Below, one piece after another: positions 1-6,943 of a DNA stretch of 23,959 nucleotides (within the stretch, counting starts at the first letter, position 1; each line of letters opens with the position of its first letter). Origin of the DNA: CAYUBI01 sp964443005 (GTDB lineage: Bacteria; Margulisbacteria; Riflemargulisbacteria; GWF2-35-9; CAYUBI01). The position numbers and the translations under genes were made by a program. Location of the stretch: NCBI GenBank assembly GCA_964443005.1, contig CAYUBI010000024.1, positions 1 to 23,959 of the forward strand. Reading direction: 5' to 3'. The notes under the pieces were generated by a model. That model had not been told where the DNA came from and searched no databases. It was given only the letters and a program-made list of their open reading frames with translations.

Positions 1-330
1 CCTACGAATACTTAGTGAAGGATTAAGCCGGCCGATACTGTTGCCTTTGCTTTTTCGGGTTTTGGCAGGAACAAAACCTACGAATACTTAGTGAAGGATT
101 AAGCCTCAATTACAAGTGTAATAAGTTTGTCGTTGGCAAATAATTCGAACAAAACCTACGAATACTTAGTGAAGGATTAAGCCTTGTGATAATCCTTCTT
201 CGAATTCTTTTTTTTGGGAGAACAAAACCTACGAATACTTAGTGAAGGATTAAGCCACGATCTCCTCCTCTAGGCTCCTTTGGTCAACGCCCCGAACAAA
301 ACCTACGAATACTTAGTGAAGGATTAAGAC
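1..330 (+). CRISPR. CRISPR array, trailer end (5 repeats, 4 spacers)
   Basis: A 37-nt direct repeat starts GAACAAAACCTACGAA and ends GAAGGATTAAGCC. Copies lie at 1-29 (cut by the window edge), 69-105, 147-183, 220-256 and 294-330. The spacers are unrelated to each other and measure 39, 41, 36 and 37 nt (30-68, 106-146, 184-219, 257-293). The last copy ends AAGAC instead of AAGCC; a degenerate terminal repeat normally marks the leader-distal end, so the leader and any cas genes should lie to the left and transcription probably runs rightward. The repeat has almost no internal stem. Subtype cannot be told from the repeat; 37-nt unstructured repeats occur in several types, including type II. No cas gene is in this window. 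Confidence 0.93.
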
Positions 331-364
331 TTGCTGTGCAAGAGTTAAAAAAGGAGAAGAGTAT

Positions 365-466
365 ATGGAAGAGTTAATAACAGGTTTAGGCTGGTTTGCT
401 TTACTATGGATAGTGTCGTGGGTGCTTGGAATACTGGCTATTATTGGTAAAATTTTTAAAAAATAA
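365..466 (+). CDS. small single-span membrane protein (33 aa)
   Basis: The ORF starts at ATG 365 with a strong SD, AAGGAG at 351-356, eight bases upstream. It encodes 33 residues: an acidic start (MEELITGLGW), one hydrophobic helix over roughly residues 8-28, and a basic tail (KIFKK). The layout (short hydrophobic helix, lysine-rich C-terminus) is common to small membrane proteins and to type I toxins, but no family is recognised. It begins 34 bases after the last CRISPR repeat. The SD and helix make it more credible than a random ORF; function unknown. Confidence 0.55.
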   Translation: MEELITGLGWFALLWIVSWVLGILAIIGKIFKK

Positions 467-655
467 ATAGCAGGGTATACAATGACAGTATCAATGTCGA
501 TTCACGAACGTGAGGAAAACGGAATTAAATATAATGAGAAAAAGCGATGATGAACCTCAGGTCCATTTGTGGCTCTTGATGAGCTGGCAAAGGCAATCGG
601 TGTTCGAAAATATTGTGAAAATAACTGGCAGGAAATTTCACGATCTAGACAACAT

Positions 656-757
656 ACTACGACAAAAACCTACGAATACTTAGTAAAGGCATGTGAATTC
701 TTGCCACGTGGCAAGAATTCACATGCCTTCACTACGACAAAAACATACGATTACAGA
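656..757. repeat. two degenerate CRISPR-repeat copies, period 75 bp
   Basis: 665-689 matches repeat positions 5-29 at 24 of 25 bases (AAAACCTACGAATACTTAG then TAAAGG). A weaker copy at 740-754 matches 13 of 15. The shared lead-in ACTACGACAAAAAC starts at 656 and at 731, giving a 75-bp period, the same as the real array (73-78 bp). The interval between the copies is the palindrome described separately. It could be a decayed two-repeat array, or an antisense anti-repeat as in a tracrRNA (minus strand if the array is read rightward). The similarity is seen directly; the role is inference. Confidence 0.7.
681..734. repeat. 44-bp perfect palindrome within a 54-bp inverted repeat
   Basis: 686-729 is a perfect palindrome centred between 707 and 708 (centre TTGCCACGTGGCAA). 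After one mismatch (685/730) four more pairs follow, out to 681 and 734. There is no loop. The outer right arm, CCTTCACTA (726-734), is the exact reverse complement of TAGTGAAGG, an internal segment of the CRISPR repeat, so the palindrome is partly built from CRISPR repeat sequence. Perfect loop-free palindromes of this size are unstable in bacterial chromosomes and can also arise as assembly or amplification chimeras. Confidence 0.9.
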
Positions 758-973
758 TGACGCCACCTTATTTGAGAAAGCCTTTCAAGCTGCTGAGATA
801 GCCAATCTCACTGTTGATGACCACAAAGCCTACGATGATGGACTAAAATATTATCGAGACTTTAACGGAACGTAATCGATACTAGTCGTAGCGACGGATA
901 TAAAAAAGGCTTTATTGCAGGTTTTCAAAAAAGCTTTCAAGAAGGCCTCCGAAATCAGTTCCAAAATTGGTAG
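753..973 (+). pseudogene. Rpn family (PD-(D/E)XK) transposase-like nuclease, C-terminal remnant
   Basis: Translation from about 753 gives LFEKAFQAAEIANLT followed by KAYDDGLKYYRDF, the conserved tail region of Rpn-type recombination-promoting nucleases. At about 870 the frame breaks with a stop at 873. Shifting frame at 872 continues the family pattern (VIDTS, then glycine- and lysine-rich GYKKGFIAGF) and ends at TAG 971-973. The catalytic N-terminal region is missing; only the last ~70 residues remain. Upstream lies the palindrome with CRISPR-like copies, which may mark where the gene was cut. The family call rests on remembered motif similarity. Confidence 0.6.
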
Positions 974-1162
974 CCAAAAATATCGACTAATAAATACTTC
1001 GAAAAAATCAATTTCGAGTCCTAAGGTAAGCCGGACTTAAGAATAGTTAAAAAAAATACTTCTATTTTGCTATAAAAAATCTATGTTTAAATTTTAAAAA
1101 ATGAGGAATACTTCACATATACGACAACAACAGACACATTAGTAGAAAATGGAACATATAAC

Positions 1163-1510
1163 ATGAAAAACAAACGAATTAGTATAATTCAACAAGCAGC
1201 TGATCATGACATCAAATTAATTGCTCATCATACCAACAATTGGGTTAACGTATTACAAAGCCAAGAACTTTCCACAGAACATATATTAATAAGAAACAAT
1301 ATACAAACCATGAACAATTCATTACAACAAATTTATTCAAATAGAAAAAACATTATGTTATCAACAGAAATAATATCATACATAGATTTACTTAACGAGA
1401 CATGTGCTGAAATTATGAAAGATAGCAATAATATTTTCAATCAAAACGAAGCCTATAAACACAAGAATTTTGGGGCAATCATTTTACAAAATGAAAAATG
1501 GGCTGACATT
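1163..1510 (+). CDS. unrecognised protein, 3' end lost in assembly gap
   Basis: An ORF from ATG 1163 runs 116 codons into the ten unknown bases at 1511-1520. The product is polar and rich in Asn, Ile and Gln, has no signal peptide or membrane helix, and looks mostly helical. No good SD precedes the ATG, so the start is uncertain; a possible -10 (TATAAA) lies near 1072. The ORF at 1581-2048 is in another frame, but since the gap size is unknown the two could be parts of one gene. No family is recognised. Confidence 0.45.
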
Positions 1511-1520
1511 NNNNNNNNNN
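1511..1520. other. assembly gap (10 N)
   Basis: Ten unknown bases are followed by a T-rich run (1521-1540). Ten is a common placeholder length, so the true gap size and the reading frame across it are unknown. Confidence 0.95.
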
Positions 1521-1580
1521 ATTTTTTCTTTTTTATTTTTAGTGACATAAAATAAAATTACATTGCTTCATTTAGCAATA

Positions 1581-2048
1581 ATGTCTTCATTCATCATAGA
1601 AAATCAAGGAACAACTGCTTCGATTTTTGAAATTCTAACAGATTTATATCTGAATACAGTAGCCTTTGCACCTTGTTTAAATGATGGAGTCGTTATACCC
1701 TTATATTTGCTATTTCATGATTATCCCGAAACAATAAGCAACCTTATTATAGAAAAATTAAAATTAATAAATGATGAAACTTTTTATAAAAACCATAATA
1801 TCCCTGAATGTAATATTTTTCGAAATAGAAATCATAATTTGGAAAAAATTACGCAAACATTTAATTTCCTACTCATTCCATTAGCTAATAAAATGGAGCT
1901 AGACGAAACTCAGATTGAATTTCTTGAATCCTATATAAAAAACCCTGAAGATTTTGAATTTTACGAATCCTCAATCAAAGAATTAACCTTAATACTAATC
2001 AAATTATTTCAAAATCATGAATTATATCGTCCCCATCATTCGACGTAA
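1581..2048 (+). CDS. unrecognised protein or C-terminal part of the gene before the gap
   Basis: The frame is open from after TAA 1548-1550 to the stop at 2046-2048. The first ATG is at 1581, and a TTG at 1563 would add six residues. Neither has an SD, which fits the idea that this is the 3' part of a gene broken by the gap or a frameshift. The product (155 aa from the ATG) is acidic, Leu/Ile-rich and probably helical, with no signal peptide. Composition resembles the 1163 ORF. No domain is recognised. Confidence 0.45.
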   Translation: MSSFIIENQGTTASIFEILTDLYLNTVAFAPCLNDGVVIPLYLLFHDYPETISNLIIEKLKLINDETFYKNHNIPECNIFRNRNHNLEKITQTFNFLLIPLANKMELDETQIEFLESYIKNPEDFEFYESSIKELTLILIKLFQNHELYRPHHST

Positions 2049-2246
2049 TTTAGCTTTTACAATTTCACGGTCATAAACAAAACTAATGAAATCTGAGGTT
2101 GAATTAAACAACGTTGTTTGACTGTCAACCAGCTCAAAAGAGTCTACAATCCTTATTTTAAAGAGGATAAGCATCTGCAAAAATGCGAATATCTTAACGT
2201 GATATAACAAAGCATATCAACGCAAAAAATATCCTAAAAATTCCAG

Positions 2247-2275
2247 TTGCATTTCAGAAAATCGTTCGATATTAT
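2247..2275 (+). promoter_or_regulatory. promoter with TTCGA-linked -10
   Basis: TTGCA (2247-2251), 12 bases, then GTTCGATATTAT (2264-2275). Read as a sigma-70 promoter this is -35 GTTGCA, 18-bp spacing and -10 TATTAT. It lies 29 bases before ATG 2305 and shares its layout with sites before glgP and two minus-strand genes (15692-15720, 20095-20123). Confidence 0.5.
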
Positions 2276-2304
2276 AGATATATACTACTTTAGGGAGATT
2301 AATC

Positions 2305-2631
2305 ATGAAAAAAAAGCATCTATTTCTTTATACTATGTTTATGTTAGTACTAATGTCTGCCTTTGCACTAGCTGAAGAAGGCATTGTTCCAATGACTGGA
2401 ACTAGTGCTTGGGGTGCCATACTTATGAAATGGGCCATGAATTTGGGATGGATCATTACAGCATCCATTGGGTTTGGTGTTGGTACAGGTATTGCCATAA
2501 AAATGTTTGATTTAATTTCTGTAGATATTAATGAATGGGAAGAAGTTAAAAAGGGCAATATGGGAGTTGTAGCAATTTTAGTTAGCATCATTGTTATGGT
2601 TGGGATTATTGTAGTGGTTAGCATTCGATGA
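2305..2631 (+). CDS. DUF350-like membrane protein
   Basis: 108 aa, start ATG 2305 with SD AGGGAG nearby at 2292-2297. Residues 1-23 form a signal peptide (basic start, hydrophobic core, ALA before EEG). Two hydrophobic segments follow, about 41-66 and 85-107, separated by an acidic stretch and the motif KKGNMGVVAIL, which resembles the KGN-A pattern of DUF350 proteins. The function of DUF350 is unknown. The stop overlaps the next gene's ATG (ATGA), so the two are likely translated together and may act as an envelope pair. The family match is from memory. Confidence 0.6.
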   Translation: MKKKHLFLYTMFMLVLMSAFALAEEGIVPMTGTSAWGAILMKWAMNLGWIITASIGFGVGTGIAIKMFDLISVDINEWEEVKKGNMGVVAILVSIIVMVGIIVVVSIR

Positions 2632-3059
2632 AAAAGCGGCTATTTGTCCTTCACGTTATTGTTTTCTCCATTATTCTAACAGCATTATTATGGGGTGAAA
2701 CTGACGGATGGCAACATGCTAAAGGCATTACGTATTACATGGTTAATGATCTTGATCGTGGGAAAGTCGTAGATCTTACATACGATTTACCCAATAAAGG
2801 AGCCAATTTTTCTGTGATTGTCGTAGCAAAAGGAACTGGCAACTTGGACATTGATGCTGCTTTATACGATGCTAAGGGCACCAAAGTTGCAACTGACACC
2901 TCACCCGAACCTATTGCGGTTGTTGCATATACCTTTGTAGAAGCTGGCAAAGTTGGCATCAAAATCACGTGTAATTCTGGACGTGGCAAAGCTGTTGTTT
3001 ACGCAGACGAAACTGACAAACTGCTAAAAATTCTTACACGTAATTTTCTCTATCAATAA
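2628..3059 (+). CDS. exported beta-sandwich protein, pre-peptidase C-like
   Basis: 143 aa; its ATG overlaps the stop of the upstream gene by four bases. A signal peptide covers about residues 1-23. The rest is one beta-rich domain with alternating hydrophobic strands and motifs such as FSVIVVAKGTGNLDIDAAL and YTFVEAGKVGIKI, reminiscent of pre-peptidase C-terminal (PPC) domains: a single small periplasmic or surface domain. It lacks a lipobox and membrane anchor. Probable partner of the DUF350-like protein. No enzyme residues are evident. Confidence 0.6.
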   Translation: MKKRLFVLHVIVFSIILTALLWGETDGWQHAKGITYYMVNDLDRGKVVDLTYDLPNKGANFSVIVVAKGTGNLDIDAALYDAKGTKVATDTSPEPIAVVAYTFVEAGKVGIKITCNSGRGKAVVYADETDKLLKILTRNFLYQ

Positions 3060-3094
3060 ACCTCGCATTCTTTTCATATTATAAAATTTCGATA

Positions 3095-3123
3095 GGACAT
3101 ATTAGACTAGCTTTCGATATATT
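3095..3123 (+). promoter_or_regulatory. glgP promoter with TTCGA-linked -10
   Basis: GGACA (3095-3099), 12 bases, TTTCGATATATT (3112-3123), 32 bases before the glgP ATG. The -10 would be TATATT with 18-bp spacing. The site is almost identical in layout and sequence to the one before the small minus-strand gene at 15453-15662, where similarity continues past the -10 (TAGTAAAT). Confidence 0.55.
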
Positions 3124-3155
3124 TTAGTAAATATTATAAAGAAAGCGGTGCGCTT

Positions 3156-6029
3156 ATGCAGACAAAAGTTATTACAACAGGCAATGTCGAAACAATCAAT
3201 CATTCGAAAATTTTAGTTGCAAATCCCTTTCACGACGAGAATCCTATTGTAAAAAAGATTCTTAAACAATGCAGATTTCATGCGCGATATACCTTACGAC
3301 GTGAACTGATTGACTCTGGTTTTCGCGCTGCATCACCTTCCGAACAGTTTAATGCTCTTGGTTTTGCAGTCAGAGATGCGATTTTCCCTTTGTGGGGAAA
3401 ATCCAATGAATTACTCAATCAACCAGGAACAAAGATTGCCTATTATCTTTCATTAGAATTTATGATTGGCCGATTATTAGGCAATTCACTATTAAATATG
3501 AATTTGCTAGACTCAGTGACTAAGGCACTCAAAAGATATCATATTGATATCAATGAATTAGAAAATCAGGAACCAGATCCTGGAGAAGGCAATGGCGGGC
3601 TAGGAAGACTGGCAGCATGTTTTATGACATCCTTAGCCTCACTGCGAATCCCTGCTATTGGATATGGACTACTCTATGATTTTGGCATTTTCAAACAAGC
3701 CTTTATGAATGAAAGACAAATAGAAATTCCGGATAAATGGCTAAGCAGAACGTATCCATTTACAGCCCCCTATGAAAACGATGCAGTTTTCGTACAATTC
3801 GGTGGACGAATCCAACGGCCAGTTTATTCCGGATCCGAGAATCAATCAAATTGGGTTGATACGCGTAAAATCCGATTAGTTCCTTGGGATATTCCTATTG
3901 TAGGCTATGACAAATCAGGACTTTCGTTTGTAAATACGTTACGGTTATGGAAAGCATCTGAACACCAAAATGCAGAATTAGATTTGGAATCCTTTGGCAA
4001 GGACAATTATTACGATGCATTTCGAACTGCAACAACGCAAGAAGCAGCAACTATTAATGCAGTTCTATACCCAAAAGATCATTCTGATGACGGAAAACGC
4101 ATTCGACTTAAGCAACAATATTGTTTAGTTTCAGCTAGTTTGCAAGATATCATGGCTCGATTTATCCAAACAGAAAAAAGAGGGAAAAAGGAAGTCGACT
4201 GGACGCAATTTCCCAAAGCTGCTGCAATTCAAATCAATGATACACATCCCAGTTTAATTATACCTGAATTAATGCGCGTTTTAGTTGATGAAAAAGAGCT
4301 TTCGTGGGATCAAGCGTGGAAAATCACAAAGCAAACAGTTAGTTACACGAATCACACCATTCTACCTGAAGCAATGGAACAATGGAAGGACCATTTTCTA
4401 GCTGACCTATTACCTCGGCATCTTCAGATTATCGAAACAATTAATGAACGGTATATTTCAAACGTTCGAAATCATAATATTCACGATGCATCTACATTAG
4501 AAAATATGTCAATTATTTCAAATGGATATGGCAAAACGATTAACATGGCAAAACTAGCAATTGTCGGCAGTCATCATACCAATGGCGTAGCCAAACTTCA
4601 TGGCGAAATATTAAAAGCAGACACTTTCAGAAATTATAACGAATATAATACACTGATGGGTCAACCCAATGCTATTGATTCAATTACAAATGGAGTTGAT
4701 CCCAGACGATGGCTAGATCATGTTAACCCATTACTTTCAGCGCTGATTACTGAAAAAATTGGCGATGGTTGGCTAACCAATTTCGAAGAAATTAGAGAAT
4801 TTGAAAAATTTGGAAATGATGAACAAGTGAAAAACAGGCTAGTCGAAATAAAATTTCACAATAAAGCTGAACGATTTAATCAAAAAATTAATGAACTTGC
4901 AGTATCACAAGGACACCTTGCAGAAATTACAAATAAAAAAATAACCATAAATCCACAGTCTATTGTTTTTTCAATGTGCAAGCGTATTCATCCATATAAA
5001 CGACAAGACATGATGGCTCTAGGAATATTGGACTTATATAATCAACTCAAGATGAATCCACGAGCGCAAAATCATGCAAAAACATTCTTATTTGCAGGAA
5101 AAGCTGCTTTCGGATTTCACGTAGCGCAAGACATTATTCATTTAATTAATATTATGTCCAACAAAATTAACAATGACACGGAAATTAACAACAAACTTTC
5201 AGTTCACTTTTTACCTAACTATAATGTTTCTCAAGCAAGTATTATTATCCCTGCAACAGACGTTAGCGTGCAAATCTCTACTGCAGGATACGAGGCATCA
5301 GGTACAGGCAACATGAAATTCGCAATGAATGGGGCATTAACAATGGGCACTATGGATGGCGCTAATGTTGAAATGGCAGAAGAAATCGGACAACAATGGA
5401 TGCAAATATTTGGGCTAAATACTCAAGAAATTAATGAATCAAAACGTTCTGGATATAACCCAAAAAATCAATTTTATAATTCAAATGATTTCCCTGAAAT
5501 TCGATTTTTAATTAATCAACTCTGGGGCGTCATAGATCGCAGCCATTTATCAAAACTGATCCAAAATGATGACGAATTACTCGAAAGATACTTTCATAAA
5601 GAAAAAGGCAAGCCATTAGGCAACAACCTTGAATTTTCTGGCCCTACAACCGAAATAATTGGACGTATTCGTCGTGACAATATTGATCCAATTAAAAAAT
5701 CTTTACTCATCAAAAACATTGATGATCAGTTTTTATCATCTAAACCTGTCAGTCAATGCACGCAAGATGAAGTCAATTACGAACTCAGCACATTACAACG
5801 CATTGGCGACCGACTCATTAACGGACAATATCCAGATGAATATCGCGTATTACTTGATTTTTACGCATTACGAGATGCCATTAGTCAGGTTGATTCACGT
5901 TACTCAGATCAGGAATCGTGGAAAACAATGATGTTGCTCAATACTGCACGCATGGGTTATTTTTCAAGTGATCGCAGTATCATGGAATATGCAACTCGAA
6001 TTTGGGACATAGCACCTATTCCTCGATAA
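3156..6029 (+). CDS. glgP: glycogen/starch phosphorylase (GT35)
   Basis: Releases glucose-1-phosphate from the non-reducing ends of glycogen using phosphate and PLP; cytoplasmic. Family landmarks are in order: HARYTLRREL near residue 43, YYLSLEFMIGRLLGN, GNGGLGRLAACFM, the phosphate-site segment CKRIHPYKRQ, and EASGTGNMKFAMNGAL with the PLP lysine at K721 (GTGNMK). The C-terminus GYFSSDRSIMEYA is complete. At 957 aa it is over 100 residues longer than typical bacterial GlgP (~800-850); part of the excess lies before the last ~60 residues. The SD before ATG 3156 is weak (GCGGTG). The synthesis genes lie 6 kb downstream in a separate operon. Confidence 0.96.
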   Translation: MQTKVITTGNVETINHSKILVANPFHDENPIVKKILKQCRFHARYTLRRELIDSGFRAASPSEQFNALGFAVRDAIFPLWGKSNELLNQPGTKIAYYLSLEFMIGRLLGNSLLNMNLLDSVTKALKRYHIDINELENQEPDPGEGNGGLGRLAACFMTSLASLRIPAIGYGLLYDFGIFKQAFMNERQIEIPDKWLSRTYPFTAPYENDAVFVQFGGRIQRPVYSGSENQSNWVDTRKIRLVPWDIPIVGYDKSGLSFVNTLRLWKASEHQNAELDLESFGKDNYYDAFRTATTQEAATINAVLYPKDHSDDGKRIRLKQQYCLVSASLQDIMARFIQTEKRGKKEVDWTQFPKAAAIQINDTHPSLIIPELMRVLVDEKELSWDQAWKITKQTVSYTNHTILPEAMEQWKDHFLADLLPRHLQIIETINERYISNVRNHNIHDASTLENMSIISNGYGKTINMAKLAIVGSHHTNGVAKLHGEILKADTFRNYNEYNTLMGQPNAIDSITNGVDPRRWLDHVNPLLSALITEKIGDGWLTNFEEIREFEKFGNDEQVKNRLVEIKFHNKAERFNQKINELAVSQGHLAEITNKKITINPQSIVFSMCKRIHPYKRQDMMALGILDLYNQLKMNPRAQNHAKTFLFAGKAAFGFHVAQDIIHLINIMSNKINNDTEINNKLSVHFLPNYNVSQASIIIPATDVSVQISTAGYEASGTGNMKFAMNGALTMGTMDGANVEMAEEIGQQWMQIFGLNTQEINESKRSGYNPKNQFYNSNDFPEIRFLINQLWGVIDRSHLSKLIQNDDELLERYFHKEKGKPLGNNLEFSGPTTEIIGRIRRDNIDPIKKSLLIKNIDDQFLSSKPVSQCTQDEVNYELSTLQRIGDRLINGQYPDEYRVLLDFYALRDAISQVDSRYSDQESWKTMMLLNTARMGYFSSDRSIMEYATRIWDIAPIPR

Positions 6030-6065
6030 ACTAAAATTTATTCTAGGTTTAACTTAGTCAACTCT

Positions 6066-6101
6066 GGGCATAAGCTTAGTGAAGAAAGTTCACAAATGCC
6101 C
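6066..6101 (+). promoter_or_regulatory. nested hairpin abutting the SD of the next gene
   Basis: GGGCAT (6066-6071) pairs with ATGCCC (6096-6101). Inside it, GTGAA (6079-6083) pairs with TTCAC (6089-6093) around a GAAAG loop. The outer stem ends one base before the SD GGAG at 6102-6105. It could modulate translation of the 6112 gene, or be a weak glgP terminator; there is no U-tract. Confidence 0.35.
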
Positions 6102-6111
6102 GGAGTATTGC

Positions 6112-6699
6112 ATGAAAATTAGCTACATTGTCAATCCAAAGGTAAAAAAAGAAATACTCGTAGATATTGTTGATTTGCGTGGAGACTTTTTAAATCAAGC
6201 ACATATTCATGAAGTAGCTTTAGCCAGTAAATCTTTGGCAATGAAACTATTACTCTTTTTACTAAATCAAAAAAATCAATTATTTGTTGATACGCTATTT
6301 GGTTTGGTTGTTAACTTGGATAAATTAATCCCATACGAATCCATGATTTCTGGAAATCACAAACAAATCAACTATCTTGTCAACTTTAACAAACAAGTCC
6401 TGATTACTCAAGTCGAATCTATTCGAAAAAATTTAAATTCAAAAAAAATGTCAACAGTAGCTAGTGAACTCAATCTATTTTGTGTAACTTTATACAATAT
6501 ATATAAAACACTGAATCTAACGAGTCAGTTTCATCACATGACACAATTGATTCAGGCTCCAATTCCTTCACCTGCACCCAGAATTGAACCCTTTAATCTA
6601 CCAGAGTTAACCACAAGGATATCATGGCTTAATATATGCAAAAATACAGTTAGAAAAATGATGAACTGGATGTTTAGAATTTTCAAAAAAAGGGTATAA
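6112..6699 (+). CDS. unrecognised 195-aa protein
   Basis: Start chosen at ATG 6112 because CGGAG (6101-6105) sits six bases upstream; a GTG at 6079 is in frame but lies inside a hairpin with no SD. The protein begins MKISYIVNPKVKK, is rich in Leu, Asn and Lys, has a proline-rich linker (PIPSPAPRIEP) about two thirds along, and ends with a basic, aromatic tail (MMNWMFRIFKKRV) that could be an amphipathic membrane-contact helix. No signal peptide and no recognised family. It follows glgP by 82 bases and could share its transcript. Confidence 0.65.
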   Translation: MKISYIVNPKVKKEILVDIVDLRGDFLNQAHIHEVALASKSLAMKLLLFLLNQKNQLFVDTLFGLVVNLDKLIPYESMISGNHKQINYLVNFNKQVLITQVESIRKNLNSKKMSTVASELNLFCVTLYNIYKTLNLTSQFHHMTQLIQAPIPSPAPRIEPFNLPELTTRISWLNICKNTVRKMMNWMFRIFKKRV

Positions 6700-6720
6700 G
6701 CATAAGTGACAAGCAATTAA

Positions 6721-6790
6721 GTGACGAGTGACGAGTGACGAGTGACGAGTGACAAGTGATGAGTGACAATTGATGAGTGATGAGTGAAAA
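6721..6790. repeat. heptanucleotide tandem repeat, 10 units
   Basis: Ten consecutive 7-bp units: four exact GTGACGA (6721-6748), then variants GTGACAA, GTGATGA, GTGACAA, TTGATGA, GTGATGA and GTGAAAA. Purity decays toward the 3' end. It lies just upstream of the SD of a 45-codon ORF. Heptameric tandem repeats are known in cyanobacteria and other phyla and change length by slippage. Confidence 0.95.
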
Positions 6791-6805
6791 TAGGGGGAGA
6801 TTTTT

Positions 6806-6943
6806 ATGCCAAGAGAAAGCCGATTTGATTATCTAGTGAAACAGATTATGTACGACAATGATGAATTAATGCCAATGGATTTGACAGCAGAAGAAAAAAA
6901 ATACTTCCAAGATGTGGATTTAACGGAAGTTCTTTTTATCTAG
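6806..6943 (+). CDS. small acidic protein (45 aa)
   Basis: ATG 6806 follows a strong SD (GGGGGAG, 6793-6799). The product, MPRESRFDYLVKQIMYDN onward, is acidic with no membrane segment and ends at TAG 6941-6943. Its 3' end overlaps the convergent lnt gene by 24 bases. The SD and charge-patterned sequence favour a real gene. No family is recognised; the heptamer tract ends three bases before the SD. Confidence 0.55.
   Translation: MPRESRFDYLVKQIMYDNDELMPMDLTAEEKKYFQDVDLTEVLFI

Noticed and set aside
482..760. Short open frames (482-550, 569-760) upstream of the Rpn remnant
   Set aside because: Two stops in a row interrupt the frame and the 3' part only translates the CRISPR-like repeat and palindrome; no coding evidence.
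2106..2119. 14-bp palindrome AAACAACGTTGTTT
   Set aside because: One or two of this length are expected by chance in a window this size; no gene start nearby.
2022..2210. 62-codon minus-strand ORF with a protein-like C-terminal half
   Set aside because: No SD, overlaps the plus-strand gene end and has no recognised family; could be a gene remnant but not supported.
6079..6111. GTG start for the 6112 gene
   Set aside because: Lies inside the nested hairpin without SD; ATG 6112 has CGGAG at proper spacing.
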